From Lysobacter arenosi (GTDB lineage Bacteria > Pseudomonadota > Gammaproteobacteria > Xanthomonadales > Xanthomonadaceae), in the NCBI RefSeq assembly GCF_016613475.2, contig NZ_CP071517.1, positions 2,108,001 to 2,172,000 of the forward strand: 64,000 nt of DNA, read 5' to 3'. The position numbers and the translations under genes were made by a program. The notes under the pieces are model-generated. The model worked only from the letters and a program-made list of their open reading frames with translations, searched no databases and was not told the DNA's origin. Positions 21,172 through 29,784 of the stretch are shown piece by piece; the first letter of the stretch is position 1, and each line of letters opens with the position of its first letter.

Positions 21172-21240
21172 CGTGCGTCTGCGGTGGGGCCGGGTAGAAT
21201 CCTAACCGGTCCCTCAGGAACGCCGCGTCGCGGCGAATGC

Positions 21241-22632
21241 ATGCCGATGAGCCTAGCTTCGAATCGATGGGCGATGAAATGGATCTTCGCCGCGGCAATG
21301 AGCACCGCCCTGCTCGGCGGTTGCGCCACGGTGAGCCATACCGGCACGACCTCGCAGGCCAGCCGCAACGCCACGATCATGGAGGCTGGCGAACTGGCCC
21401 GCAGCGGCGCCGCCCTGGTCGGACCGGCCCGCAGCGCCAATGATCGCCAGATCGAGCGCCTGCTCGCACAGCTCGACAACCCCACCCTCACCCGTGAAGC
21501 CGCCGCCCTTGCTGCCGGCGACCCGCTCTACAACTACGTCGGGCAGGCGCTGCTGCGCCGCGGCCTGCCGCTGCCGCGCCCGTTCGATCGCAGTGCATGG
21601 CACTTCGATGCCGCCAACCGCCCGCCGGCCGACAGCGACGGCTACCGCCCGCCGGTGAAGCTGGCGGTGCTGCTGCCGATGTCGGGCACCCTCGCCGTCC
21701 CGGCCACGCCGGTGCGCGACGGGCTCCTCGCCGGCTACTACGGCGAAACCCGCCGCCGCCCCGACATCAGCTTCTACGACACCGCTGGCACCACCGGCGG
21801 CGCACTGGCCGCCTACGACCAGGCCGCCGCCGAAGGCAACGACTTCGTGGTCGGCCCGCTCGGCCGCGACGAAGTCAACGCGCTGTTCGGCAAGGCCTCG
21901 CTGCCGGTCCCGGTGCTCGCGCTCAATCGCGGTGATGCCTCCCCGCCCGGCGGCAATGCCAGCTTCTCGCTGTCGCCGGAAGACGAAGGGATCGCCGCCG
22001 CCGAATACCTGCTCGGCCGCGGCGCACACCGCGTGCTGGTGATCGCCAGCAGCGACGACACGCAGCAGCGCGCCGTCACCAGCCTGCGCGATCGCCTCGC
22101 CGAACGCGGCGGCGAAGTCACCGACGTGGTCAGCGAAGGCATCGCCGACCTTGGCCCGTATGCGCAGAAGGCTGGCGGCGTCGACGCCGTATTCCTGGCA
22201 ATCAAGGGCAGCAATGCGCGCACGCTGATGCCGAAGCTCGCCCTGGCAGGTCTCGCCGGCAAGCCGCGCGTTGCCACCTCGCAGGTGTTGTCGGGTACCG
22301 GCAAGCCGGAAGAGGATCGCATCCTCGACGGCATCGCCTTCCCGAGCGACGTGTGGTCCATGCGCGGTGTCGCGGGCCTGCCGCCTGCCAGCAACGTCGG
22401 CGCGCAACTGAACAGCGCCAAGGGTCCTGCGGCGCGACTGTTCGCCTTCGGCTTCGACGCATGGCAGATCACCGCCTACTTGCAGCGCCTTGCGACCAGT
22501 GCCGACGGCAAGATCGATGGCGCGACCGGCACGCTGCGCCTGGACGGCTTCGGCAACGTGCTGCGCACGCCGGCGTGGTCGACATTCAGCGCCGGCGTCG
22601 CCGTGCCGCTGCTTAATGCCGCCCAGCGTTGA
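21241..22632 (+). CDS. LpoA-like penicillin-binding protein activator lipoprotein
   Basis: LpoA in enterobacteria is an outer-membrane lipoprotein that activates PBP1A from the outside. This product is about 463 residues, shorter than E. coli LpoA. It consists mostly of the C-terminal periplasmic-binding-protein-like domain (from about 135, [23 protein letters not shown]). The lipobox is LLGGC, with the cysteine at residue 28 of this start. An ATG at 21274 ([10 protein letters not shown]) would give a more typical 16-residue signal peptide, so the true start may be there. It overlaps yraN by 17 bases and is divergent from rsmI. The family call is good; activation of a PBP is inferred. Confidence 0.85.
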   Translation: MPMSLASNRWAMKWIFAAAMSTALLGGCATVSHTGTTSQASRNATIMEAGELARSGAALVGPARSANDRQIERLLAQLDNPTLTREAAALAAGDPLYNYVGQALLRRGLPLPRPFDRSAWHFDAANRPPADSDGYRPPVKLAVLLPMSGTLAVPATPVRDGLLAGYYGETRRRPDISFYDTAGTTGGALAAYDQAAAEGNDFVVGPLGRDEVNALFGKASLPVPVLALNRGDASPPGGNASFSLSPEDEGIAAAEYLLGRGAHRVLVIASSDDTQQRAVTSLRDRLAERGGEVTDVVSEGIADLGPYAQKAGGVDAVFLAIKGSNARTLMPKLALAGLAGKPRVATSQVLSGTGKPEEDRILDGIAFPSDVWSMRGVAGLPPASNVGAQLNSAKGPAARLFAFGFDAWQITAYLQRLATSADGKIDGATGTLRLDGFGNVLRTPAWSTFSAGVAVPLLNAAQR

Positions 22633-22996
22633 CCAGCGCAGCCGTGGCGCGGCGGTGGAAGCCGCCGCGCGCCAGTACCTGATCGATGCCGGGCTGCGCG
22701 ACGTAGCCGCGAACGCCAACTACCGAGTTGGCGAACTCGACCTGGTGATGCTCGATGGCAGCACGCTGGTGTTCGTCGAAGTCCGGTTCCGGCGCAACTC
22801 CCGCTTCGGCGGCGGCGCCGACTCGGTCGACGTGCACAAGCGCCGCAAGCTCGTTCGCGCGGCGATGGCCTTCCTTGTCCGCAACCGGCGCTTTGCCGAT
22901 GGCGCCTGTCGCTTCGATGTGATCGAAGCCGAGGGCGATCCACACGCACCGACGTTCAACTGGTTGCGCGACGCATTTCGCGCCGACGATTGCTGA
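22616..22996 (+). CDS. yraN: UPF0102 protein YraN (nuclease-fold)
   Basis: This 126-residue protein is of the YraN family, which has an endonuclease-like core of unknown physiological role. Visible features are the N-terminal [17 protein letters not shown] helix, then [23 protein letters not shown], where the Glu-Asp-Glu pattern resembles the PD-(D/E)XK active site. The start at 22616 ([11 protein letters not shown]) lies inside the end of the LpoA-like gene, suggesting coupled translation. It ends 7 bp from the convergent receiver gene. Confidence 0.9.
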   Translation: MPPSVDQRSRGAAVEAAARQYLIDAGLRDVAANANYRVGELDLVMLDGSTLVFVEVRFRRNSRFGGGADSVDVHKRRKLVRAAMAFLVRNRRFADGACRFDVIEAEGDPHAPTFNWLRDAFRADDC

Positions 22997-23003
22997 GCGA
23001 CTG

Positions 23004-23462
23004 CTAGTTTTCCAAGGCCGGACGCTCGCACGCGGCGGCGGCGACTTCACGGTGCGATGGCGATGGCGATCGCGCCTGCCGGACTGCATGCAGCAGGCCA
23101 GGCACATCCTCTTTCAGCAGATAGGCGTGCACGCCCGACGCGGCTGCACGCGCTGCCACTTCTTCTTCATGCGTACCCGACACCAGAACGAACGGGATCG
23201 TCGCGTCGAACTCGTGGACGATGGCCAGGGCATCGAATCCGTTGAATGCCGGCATCGACATGTCGGACACGACCAGGTCCGTGCCAGCCTCCATCGCCGT
23301 GCGCAGTTCCGACGCCGACTGCACGAGCAGGAACCGTGCGCGGATGCCCGCGTCGGTCAGCTGCAGCGACAACAGTTCGGCGTCGTCGGCATCGTCCTCC
23401 ACCAGGACGATGCGCAATGCGTCGGCCTGTGGATTGGCGTGGGGATCGGCGGCCGATCCCAC
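23004..23462 (-). CDS. Single-domain response regulator
   Basis: This 152-residue protein is one receiver domain without an output domain. It has the acidic pair VEDDADD near residue 22, the phospho-acceptor aspartate in VVSDMSMP, SGTHEEE, and the conserved lysine in YLLKED. The C-terminal 25 residues are low-complexity. It is the third gene of an operon with a histidine kinase and another receiver protein, one base after the second gene. It could be a phosphate sink or act on a partner protein. The target is not visible here. Confidence 0.85.
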   Translation of the reverse strand: MGSAADPHANPQADALRIVLVEDDADDAELLSLQLTDAGIRARFLLVQSASELRTAMEAGTDLVVSDMSMPAFNGFDALAIVHEFDATIPFVLVSGTHEEEVAARAAASGVHAYLLKEDVPGLLHAVRQARSPSPSHREVAAAACERPALEN

Positions 23463-23463
23463 G

Positions 23464-23904
23464 TCAGTCCATCGCCGGCGGTTCGTTGATCACCGCCCAG
23501 AACTTGCCCAGCACCTTCACTGCCTGGAAGAACTGGTCACCGTCGACCGGCTTGACCACGTAGGCGTTGACGCCCAGGTTCCAGCCGGCGGCCAGGTCGC
23601 TTTCCTCGCGCGAGGACGACAGGATCACCACCGGCAGGTTCCTGAGCTTGTCGTCGCCGCGGATCTGCTGCAGCACTTCCAGTCCATCCATGCGCGGCAT
23701 CTTGATGTCCAGCAGTAGCACCGCCGGATGGCCTTCGGCCCGGTCGGCGAATCGGCCGCGCCGTTGCAGGTAGTCCATCGCCTCGACGCCATCCTCGACA
23801 TGGACGATGGGGTTGACGAGCTTGGCGTCGCGCAGCGCGTCGATGGCCATTTCGGCATCGGCGTGGCTGTCTTCTGCAAGCAGGATGGTTCGGAACTCGG
23901 TCAT
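23464..23904 (-). CDS. Single-domain response regulator (Rcp1-like)
   Basis: This 146-residue receiver protein resembles the Rcp1 family that pairs with phytochrome-type kinases. It shows LLAEDSHADAE, DGVEAMDYLQRRG, the aspartate in LLLDIKMPRMDGLEVL, LSSSREE and the lysine in YVVKPVD. There is no DNA-binding domain. Its start overlaps the kinase stop by 4 bases (ATGA), so it is translationally coupled and probably the direct partner of that kinase. Confidence 0.9.
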   Translation of the reverse strand: MTEFRTILLAEDSHADAEMAIDALRDAKLVNPIVHVEDGVEAMDYLQRRGRFADRAEGHPAVLLLDIKMPRMDGLEVLQQIRGDDKLRNLPVVILSSSREESDLAAGWNLGVNAYVVKPVDGDQFFQAVKVLGKFWAVINEPPAMD

Positions 23905-25697
23905 TGCATCGGTCCGGTGGTGGACGGCAACGCATCGAGCGAGGCCGGCAGGGTGAATCGGAAGATCGCGCCCTGGTCGGGCTCGGATTCGGCGCTGATG
24001 CTGCCGCCGTGCCGTGCCAGTACGCGCTTGACGCTGGCCAGGCCGATGCCCGTGCCGGGAAAGTCGCTGGACTTGTGCAGCCGCTGAAACACACCGAACA
24101 GCTTGCCGGCGTATGCCATGTCGAAGCCGGCGCCGTTGTCGCGCACGCAGAACTCGTGGCCGCCATCGTCCAGGCGCCGGTGCGATACCTCGACCTGGCT
24201 GCGCTCGCGGTTGCTGCTGTACTTGACTGCATTGCCAAGCAGGTTGAGCCAGACCTGGCGCATCATGTTCTCGTCGGCGACCACGATCGGCAGCGGCTCG
24301 ATCTTCCAGGCGACCTGCTGCGGACTGCCGTCCGCGGCCAGGTTCGCATCGAGCATCGCCCGCGTCTCGGCGACCGTCGACTGCATGTCGACCGGTTGCA
24401 GGCGCAGTGCGCTGCGGCCCAGGCGCGAATACACGAGCAGGTCGTCGATCAGCTGCGACATGCGCTTGGCCGAATTGCCGATGATGCCCAGGTAATGCAG
24501 GCTCTTTTCGTCGGCGTCCTCGCCGAGATGGCGGGCCAGCTTGTCGGAGAAGCCGGACACGTGGCGCAGCGGCGCGCGCAGGTCGTGCGAAACCGAGTAG
24601 CTGAAGGCCTCAAGTTCGCGGTTGACTTCCGAAACCTGGTCGACCTTGCCTTCGAGCTGGCGGTTGAGCTCGTTGATCCTGCGCTGCGTCGCCTTCTGCG
24701 CCGATACGTCGCTGACGGTCAACAGTGCGACTTCATCGTCGCGGTCCGGCAGGGACATCCGGCTGGCATTGATCAGCACGGTGCGCTCGATGCCATCGGC
24801 GGTGGTCTGCGCCTGCTCGAAATCCCACAGCTCGCGCCCGCGCGAAAGCACGTCGCCCAGGCGCTGCTGCAGGATGACATCGGTCCATGCGGCATTGGTT
24901 GTCAGCTTCTGGCCGTCGCCTGTCTTGCCGTAGAGCTGCTCGAATGCGGTGTTGTGCATGACCACGCGCTGGTCTGCGTCGATCAATGCGATGGGTTCGC
25001 GAACCGTCTGCAACACCGCCAGGGCGCGTGCACTGGCCTGGCGCGACTGCCGCTCGGCGGTTATCCGCTTGGCAACCTGTCGCCCGAGCAACCAGGTCAC
25101 CAGGACGAGCAGCAGCAGTTGCACCAGCATCGAGCCCCAGCCCAGCCAGCGCGCCCAGGCACGCTGGCGCTCGGCGTCCCTGATGCGCTTGTCGAGCAGC
25201 ACCTGCTCGTTGGCGAGCAACTCGCGAATGACGTTGCGGATGGGAAAGCGCGTGACCAGCGGCGTGATGACCGGGCCGGCATCGGCGGCGCCGGTCTTGA
25301 GCAACTGGTCGACCACTTCCAGGCGACGTTCGATCAACTCGCCCAGGCGGCCGATAAGCAATTGCTGACGGGGATTGTCGGCGGTCAGTGCAGTCAGTGT
25401 CCGCAACTGTTCGGGAATCCGCGCGCGCCCCTGGACAATGCGTTGCCGGGTCAGTGGCAAGTCGGCACCAAGCACCACCACCATCGACGCCGATTCCACC
25501 TCGCGCACATTCAGCGCCAGGCCGGTGACGGCCGACTCCACTTCATGCGTGTGCGCCACGGCATCGGCTGCCTCGAGGTTATCCCGCGACAGGTTCTGCA
25601 GGAACAGGAACGGGACGACCACGATCACAAGAATGCCCGCGGCGATGGCGGGCACCCGCCAACGTCCCAAGCTTTCCCGGGTATCGGAAACGTCCAT
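23901..25697 (-). CDS. Membrane sensor histidine kinase (CHASE3-PAS-HisKA-HATPase)
   Basis: This 598-residue kinase has a first membrane segment at about 15-33 and a periplasmic helical domain at 35-185 resembling CHASE3. A second membrane segment lies at about 188-205, followed by a PAS-like domain at about 222-335 and a coiled linker. The HisKA domain has H371 in SYSVSHDLRAPL, a phytochrome-like H-box. The catalytic domain has N (NLLGNAVKYSS), G1 (DNGAGFD), F (LFGVFQRLH) and G2 (GTGIGLASVKR) boxes. It leads an operon with two receiver proteins. The signal is unknown; CHASE3 domains are not tied to one ligand. Confidence 0.92.
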   Translation of the reverse strand: MDVSDTRESLGRWRVPAIAAGILVIVVVPFLFLQNLSRDNLEAADAVAHTHEVESAVTGLALNVREVESASMVVVLGADLPLTRQRIVQGRARIPEQLRTLTALTADNPRQQLLIGRLGELIERRLEVVDQLLKTGAADAGPVITPLVTRFPIRNVIRELLANEQVLLDKRIRDAERQRAWARWLGWGSMLVQLLLLVLVTWLLGRQVAKRITAERQSRQASARALAVLQTVREPIALIDADQRVVMHNTAFEQLYGKTGDGQKLTTNAAWTDVILQQRLGDVLSRGRELWDFEQAQTTADGIERTVLINASRMSLPDRDDEVALLTVSDVSAQKATQRRINELNRQLEGKVDQVSEVNRELEAFSYSVSHDLRAPLRHVSGFSDKLARHLGEDADEKSLHYLGIIGNSAKRMSQLIDDLLVYSRLGRSALRLQPVDMQSTVAETRAMLDANLAADGSPQQVAWKIEPLPIVVADENMMRQVWLNLLGNAVKYSSNRERSQVEVSHRRLDDGGHEFCVRDNGAGFDMAYAGKLFGVFQRLHKSSDFPGTGIGLASVKRVLARHGGSISAESEPDQGAIFRFTLPASLDALPSTTGPMQ

Positions 25698-25909
25698 TTA
25701 CCCCCTGACCAGTAGCGCGATGGCTGGCGCTTCCACCATGTGGCGGCAGCCGCCCCCGACTCAGCGGCCGATCCTATCCGATTTGCCGCGGAGGCAGCGA
25801 GCGCTAACATCAACATGAACGGTTCAGCAGGACGGGCAGGCAGGGCCTGGGGCGTAGGCTCCACACTAAAAGGCCGCCGGTCCTCCCCTACCCACTCGCA
25901 GGCATCCGC

Positions 25910-26881
25910 ATGATCCGAATCCAGCTTGCCAGCCTCACCGCCGCACTCACTTCTGTCTTGCTGCTCGCCGGATGCTCCAGGCCGCAGCCGGCCACGACCG
26001 ACACCGCTGCAGCTGCCGCAGCTGCCGCGCCCGATGCCGCCGCCGCAGCAGCTGCCCAGCCCGAGGCAAGCCCGGATGTCTTCCGCTTCAAGATCGGCGC
26101 GCTCGATGCGGTCGCACTGAAGGACGGCGACATCGACGTTGCCAACGACGGCAAGACGTTCGCTGTTGGCCAGGCGAGTGCCGAGGTCGCCGCGCTGCTG
26201 ACCGCGGCGGGCGTGCCGGCCGACACGCTGCACCTGAGCATCCAACCGCTGCTGGTTCGCAGCGATGCACGTGTCCTGCTGTTCGACACTGGCGCCGGTG
26301 ACGTGTCCTGGGCGCGGGCGGGACGTCTGCCGGCTTCGCTGCGCGCAGCGGGCGTCGAGCCTTCGCAGGTCACCGACATTTTTCTTTCGCACCAGCACCA
26401 GGACCATAGCGGTGGCCTGCTGGCGCGTGATGGCAAGCTGGCCTTCCCCAACGCTGCCATTCACCTCTCGGCTGCCGAGTGGGAATCGCTGAAAAAGGAC
26501 AAGGATGCGGCCGCGCTGGTGGCGGCGATGACGCCGAAGGTCACTACCTTCGTGCCAGGTGCCGCAGTCGTGCCGGGCGTGGTCACCGCCGTGGAGGTCG
26601 CCGGCCACACGCCGGGGCATAGCGCCTACGAGATCCAGTCAGGCAACGAGCGGCTGCTCTATATAGGCGATGCCGCGCATCACTACGTGATCTCGGTACA
26701 GCGACCGGAATGGACGGTGCAGTACGACCAGGACGCGCCAGCGGCGCAGGCCAGCCGGCGTGCACTGCTTCAGCGCGCCGCCGCCGGCAACCTGCGGATC
26801 TATTCGGTGCATTTCCCCTTCCCGGGGCTGGGCCACTTCAAGGCCCAGGGCGACAGCTTCGTCTGGGTGCCCGAAGGCTGA
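25910..26881 (+). CDS. Metallo-beta-lactamase-fold lipoprotein hydrolase
   Basis: This 323-residue exported hydrolase starts with a signal peptide and lipobox (LLLAGC, cysteine about residue 22). An alanine-rich linker of about 25 residues follows. The MBL fold carries the metal motif HQHQDH, HTPGH (fourth histidine), GDAAHH and a final VHFPFPGLGH. These are the features of class B-type hydrolases such as lactonases and the MBL-fold family PF00753; substrate cannot be told. The ATG is at 25910 in a 212-bp gap from the divergent kinase gene. The next gene is convergent, so it is transcribed alone. Confidence 0.85.
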   Translation: MIRIQLASLTAALTSVLLLAGCSRPQPATTDTAAAAAAAAPDAAAAAAAQPEASPDVFRFKIGALDAVALKDGDIDVANDGKTFAVGQASAEVAALLTAAGVPADTLHLSIQPLLVRSDARVLLFDTGAGDVSWARAGRLPASLRAAGVEPSQVTDIFLSHQHQDHSGGLLARDGKLAFPNAAIHLSAAEWESLKKDKDAAALVAAMTPKVTTFVPGAAVVPGVVTAVEVAGHTPGHSAYEIQSGNERLLYIGDAAHHYVISVQRPEWTVQYDQDAPAAQASRRALLQRAAAGNLRIYSVHFPFPGLGHFKAQGDSFVWVPEG

Positions 26882-26899
26882 GCCTGTTACGACCAGTCA

Positions 26900-27172
26900 T
26901 CAAAGCTGGCACGACGACCCGTCGTAATCGGCAAGTCGCGCGCCGTCCACTTCGACCAGCCGATCCAGGCGCAGCAGCTCACCGCTGCTGATCGACAGGA
27001 ATTCCTCGCCGTTGCGCGCGAACACATCGGTGATGACGTCATCGCGCTGCTGATCGGCGCCGCCCTCGTCGCGAAAGCGGATGTGCACGTTCCTGCGCAG
27101 GGTCGCGAGGTCCTCGAGCCGGTCGTGGAACTCGCAGCTGATGGGGTGATAGCGGGTGTGGTCGTTGCTCAT
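26900..27172 (-). CDS. Rof-like Rho-binding antiterminator family protein
   Basis: This 90-residue protein resembles Rof (YaeO), which binds Rho and inhibits termination in E. coli. The family signature is visible in YHPISCEFHDRLEDLATLRR at the N-terminus, followed by a small beta-barrel (VHIRFRD, DVITDVFARNGEEFLSIS, LLRLDRLVEVDG). It is followed by ohr on the same strand, 73 bp away, so the two may be co-transcribed. The fold call is good; Rho binding is inferred. Confidence 0.8.
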   Translation of the reverse strand: MSNDHTRYHPISCEFHDRLEDLATLRRNVHIRFRDEGGADQQRDDVITDVFARNGEEFLSISSGELLRLDRLVEVDGARLADYDGSSCQL

Positions 27173-27245
27173 GGCGGTTGCCTCGAACGAATGGGGATGC
27201 CGGGCACGGCCGACCCGATGCAGGGTCGGCCGGCCGGGCGGTGGG

Positions 27246-27686
27246 TCACGAAGTGATGACGTTCACGACGACTTCGATGTTGCCGTGCGTTGCCTTCGAA
27301 TACGGGCAGATCTCATGGGCGGTGTGCGCAAGCTTCTCGGCAACATCCTGCGCCAGGCCCGGGATGCGGACATCGAAGCGGGCACCGAGCAGCCAGGCAG
27401 CGCCGGTCTGTCCGAGGATGATCTCGATGTCGACCGACAAGTCCTCCGGCAGCTTGACGCGCTTCTGCGCGGCCACCAGGCCAATGGCGGTGATGTAGCA
27501 GGACGACCACGCACCGGCGAACAGCTGCTCGGCGGTCGGGTGCGGAGCGACGTCGGGAAACTCGAAGCCGGGGTGGCCCGGAGACGTCAGCGCCAGGTTG
27601 ACGCTGCCGTGGTCGGCACCGGCGGTCGGCGGGTTGACGGTGGTGTGGGTCTTGCCGGTGAAGAGGACCTTGTCGATCTTGCTCAT
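27246..27686 (-). CDS. ohr: Organic hydroperoxide resistance protein Ohr
   Basis: Ohr is a thiol peroxidase of the OsmC superfamily that reduces organic and fatty-acid hydroperoxides, well studied in Xanthomonas. The 146 residues contain both redox cysteines: the peroxidatic one in GAWSSCYITA (about 62) and the resolving one in EICPYSKA (about 126). The catalytic arginine is expected near residue 20, but the segment here is KTHTTVNPPTAGADHG, which shows no Arg. That position should be aligned carefully. The next gene on its strand is the Rof-like gene. No ohrR is adjacent, although a cluster of TCGCATNCGA-type sites lies upstream. Confidence 0.92.
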   Translation of the reverse strand: MSKIDKVLFTGKTHTTVNPPTAGADHGSVNLALTSPGHPGFEFPDVAPHPTAEQLFAGAWSSCYITAIGLVAAQKRVKLPEDLSVDIEIILGQTGAAWLLGARFDVRIPGLAQDVAEKLAHTAHEICPYSKATHGNIEVVVNVITS

Positions 27687-27802
27687 GGTGATTGCTCTCG
27701 TTCTGGATGAGGGAGGGGTATCAACTGCATGCGTCCAGAGCGCATGCGCCGTATAAAGAAGGAATCTCGTCGAGCTGGTGAACTGCCGCGGGGAAGTTCG
27801 CC

Positions 27803-27922
27803 TCGCATTCGATTACATCGCATGCGATGGAGCGCACTCTAGGGAGGCGGGTCGGGGGAGTCAATCGACCAGGGAGGCGCGGTTCAGCCCTCATTTATCG
27901 TATGCGCTTTGATCGCATCCGC
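27803..27922. promoter_or_regulatory. Cluster of TCGCATNCGA-type palindromes in the ohr-PAP2 gap
   Basis: The 388-bp gap between ohr and the PAP2 gene has no credible gene. It holds TCGCATTCGA (27803-27812), a perfect 14-bp palindrome CATCGCATGCGATG (27816-27829), and ATCGTATGCGC (27897-27907). ATCGCATCCGC (27912-27922) and GCGCATGCGC (27740-27749) lie further out. Repeated copies of one palindrome between divergent genes suggest an operator. A MarR-type regulator of ohr is the natural candidate, but this is inference. Confidence 0.5.
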
Positions 27923-28074
27923 TGCCATCCAGCCACCTCCCCTCGACTTGCGTTCCGGATACCGGGCCAATACCGTCGGCAAAGCCTCCGGGCGCCGCTC
28001 CAACCTATTTCCGACAATCCGCTGGCGAACATTCCGCCGATTACGAACCGACTCGACAGTGCCCTCGCGGCCGA

Positions 28075-28881
28075 ATGAAGCTCCGCTCCCCCCTATTCAG
28101 CCGCACTCGCGGCACCGCCAGCCCGGCCACATCCCGACCGCGTCGCCGGCACAAGGGGCGCGTGGGCGAGCGCGAACCTGGTTTGCCCCGCGACAGGCAC
28201 TTCTTCCTGACCCATGCCTGGCTCCCCCTCCTGACATTTGCCGTGCTGGTACCCGTGCTGATGGGCTGCGGCGGAGACCAGTGGATCGCCGACCATGTGT
28301 ATGCCTGGCAGGGCCACACATGGGCGCTGCGCCGGGGATTCGTCACTGATCGCCTGATCCACCAGGTCGGACGCAACCTGAGCCTCGTGGCGTGGCTGGG
28401 CGTGGCGGTTGCCTGGCTGGTGGCCCGCAAGCGAGCGCAATGGTCAGCACTGCGGCGGCCGCTGGCGTACTTGCTGCTCTGCGTCGCGGTCACGGCAGTC
28501 GTCGTCGCCTGGGTGAAGTCCTGGTCCAACATGGATTGCCCGTGGGACCTGATCCGTTACGGCGGCACGCGCGAGTATGTCCGGCTCCTGGAGTTGCGGC
28601 CGATCGGCCTGTCGCGCGGCGTCTGCTTCCCCGCCGGAGGGGCCAGCGGCGGCTACGCCTGGGTGGCGCTGTACTTCTTCTTCGCCGCGATCCGCCCGGG
28701 TTGGCGATGGGCGGGGCTGGCCGTCGGCCTGGGCGCCGGATTGGTCTTCGGCATCGCCCAGCAACTGCGCGGCGCGCACTTCCTGTCGCACGACGTGTGG
28801 ACGCTTGCCATCAGCTGGGCGGTGGCACTGGGCCTCTACCTCGCCTTCTGGGAAGCCGACGACGCGGCCGCGGGCAGCTGA
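28075..28881 (+). CDS. PAP2-family membrane protein with altered catalytic motif
   Basis: This 268-residue protein has about six membrane segments and resembles PAP2 phosphatases acting on lipid or lipid A phosphates. It has a lysine-containing cytoplasmic-side block (KSWSNMDCPWDLIRYGG), a motif FPAGGASGGYAW at 185-196, and RGAHFLSHDVW at 232-242 with the likely nucleophile H235. In active relatives the second motif reads FPAGHASGG or PSGH; here residue 189 is glycine (codon GGG at 28639-28641). The N-terminal 40 residues are basic and may be cytosolic. The ATG at 28075 has no close ribosome site; an alternative start further in is possible. Confidence 0.8.
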   Translation: MKLRSPLFSRTRGTASPATSRPRRRHKGRVGEREPGLPRDRHFFLTHAWLPLLTFAVLVPVLMGCGGDQWIADHVYAWQGHTWALRRGFVTDRLIHQVGRNLSLVAWLGVAVAWLVARKRAQWSALRRPLAYLLLCVAVTAVVVAWVKSWSNMDCPWDLIRYGGTREYVRLLELRPIGLSRGVCFPAGGASGGYAWVALYFFFAAIRPGWRWAGLAVGLGAGLVFGIAQQLRGAHFLSHDVWTLAISWAVALGLYLAFWEADDAAAGS

Positions 28882-28905
28882 CACTCACTCGCAATCCGGT
28901 CGCGG

Positions 28906-29340
28906 CTAGCGTCGGAATACCAGAAGCACCAATCCCGCAGTAACCAGGCTGATGCCCGCCCATTCGCGTGCCGCCGGGCGCTCGCCGAGGAAGGTGAATG
29001 CGAAGAGCGCCACGAGCACCACGCTGAACTTGTCCACCGGCGCCACCATCGAGACAGGTCCGGCCTGAAGCGCGCGGAAATAGCAGAACCACGATGCTCC
29101 CGTCGCCAACGCCGACGCAGTGAGCAACGCCAAGGTGCTTGCCTGCAATGAAAGCGGGTTGGACCACTTGCCCGCCATCATCACGAACGGAACGATGACC
29201 GCCGCCACGATCACCGTGCGGACCGCCATCGCAAAGTCCGAGTCGACGTTCTCGACGCCTGCCTTGGCGAGGATCGCCGTCATCGCGGCGAATACGGCCG
29301 ACATGAGGGCCCAGAAGACCCAGCTGTTCGGGATCACCAT
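28906..29340 (-). CDS. EamA-family half-size transporter
   Basis: This 144-residue protein has five predicted membrane segments and matches the small EamA (DMT superfamily) proteins with one repeat instead of two. Visible features are MVIPNSWVFWALMSAVFAAMTAILAKAGV, FRALQAGPVSMVAPVDKFSVVLVALFAFTFLGERP and the C-terminal GISLVTAGLVLLVFRR. I chose the ATG at 29338-29340 (MVIPN); the frame extends 19 codons upstream without membrane-protein character. Such proteins probably work as dimers. The substrate is unknown. Confidence 0.85.
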   Translation of the reverse strand: MVIPNSWVFWALMSAVFAAMTAILAKAGVENVDSDFAMAVRTVIVAAVIVPFVMMAGKWSNPLSLQASTLALLTASALATGASWFCYFRALQAGPVSMVAPVDKFSVVLVALFAFTFLGERPAAREWAGISLVTAGLVLLVFRR

Positions 29341-29393
29341 GGCAACGGCTCCTTTGAGGCGCGGGCGGTGCGGGTTTGACGATCGCTCAACCA

Positions 29394-29657
29394 TCAACGA
29401 CCCGGCAAGGGTGCATGCAATGACGATCCCGATGCCACTTCGTCACGCGGCAGTACCTCGAAGATGACCCGCCCGTGGTACGGCGCCCCGAGGGCACGCG
29501 TGCGGTAGCCATACTGGGCAATCTGCCGTTCGAGCGTTGGCCACAGGCCTGTTTTCGTCACGAACACCAGGCCGTGCTCATGGCCGACTTCCTCCACCTC
29601 GCGCAGCAGCGGTTCGTCGTATTCCGGATTGAAACGCGGCTGGGGGACAGGCGCCAT
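29394..29657 (-). CDS. Hypothetical protein
   Basis: I do not recognise this 87-residue protein. It is soluble, rich in charged residues (EYDEPLLREVEEVGHEHG, RQIAQYGYRTR) and has no cysteine or signal peptide. The start at 29655-29657 (MAPVPQPRF) follows a purine-rich GAAGAGAAG stretch. An ATG at 29732 would extend it to 112 residues, and the open frame runs further to 29969. It lies 53 bp upstream of the EamA gene on the same strand. Coding potential is moderate. Confidence 0.5.
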   Translation of the reverse strand: MAPVPQPRFNPEYDEPLLREVEEVGHEHGLVFVTKTGLWPTLERQIAQYGYRTRALGAPYHGRVIFEVLPRDEVASGSSLHAPLPGR

Positions 29658-29784
29658 CGAAAGCTTCTCTTCATGAATGCCAGCGACGGGTCCTTTCGCG
29701 CCCCGGCCTCCGTTCCGACTAGTCTCTGACATCGCCGACCGCAGACTTCGTGGTTTGGAATAGCGTCTGTAGGCGATTGCAGCA

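Noticed and set aside
27827..28078. Possible 83-residue protein in the ohr-PAP2 gap
   Set aside because: No ribosome site, no family features, and it runs through the palindrome cluster.
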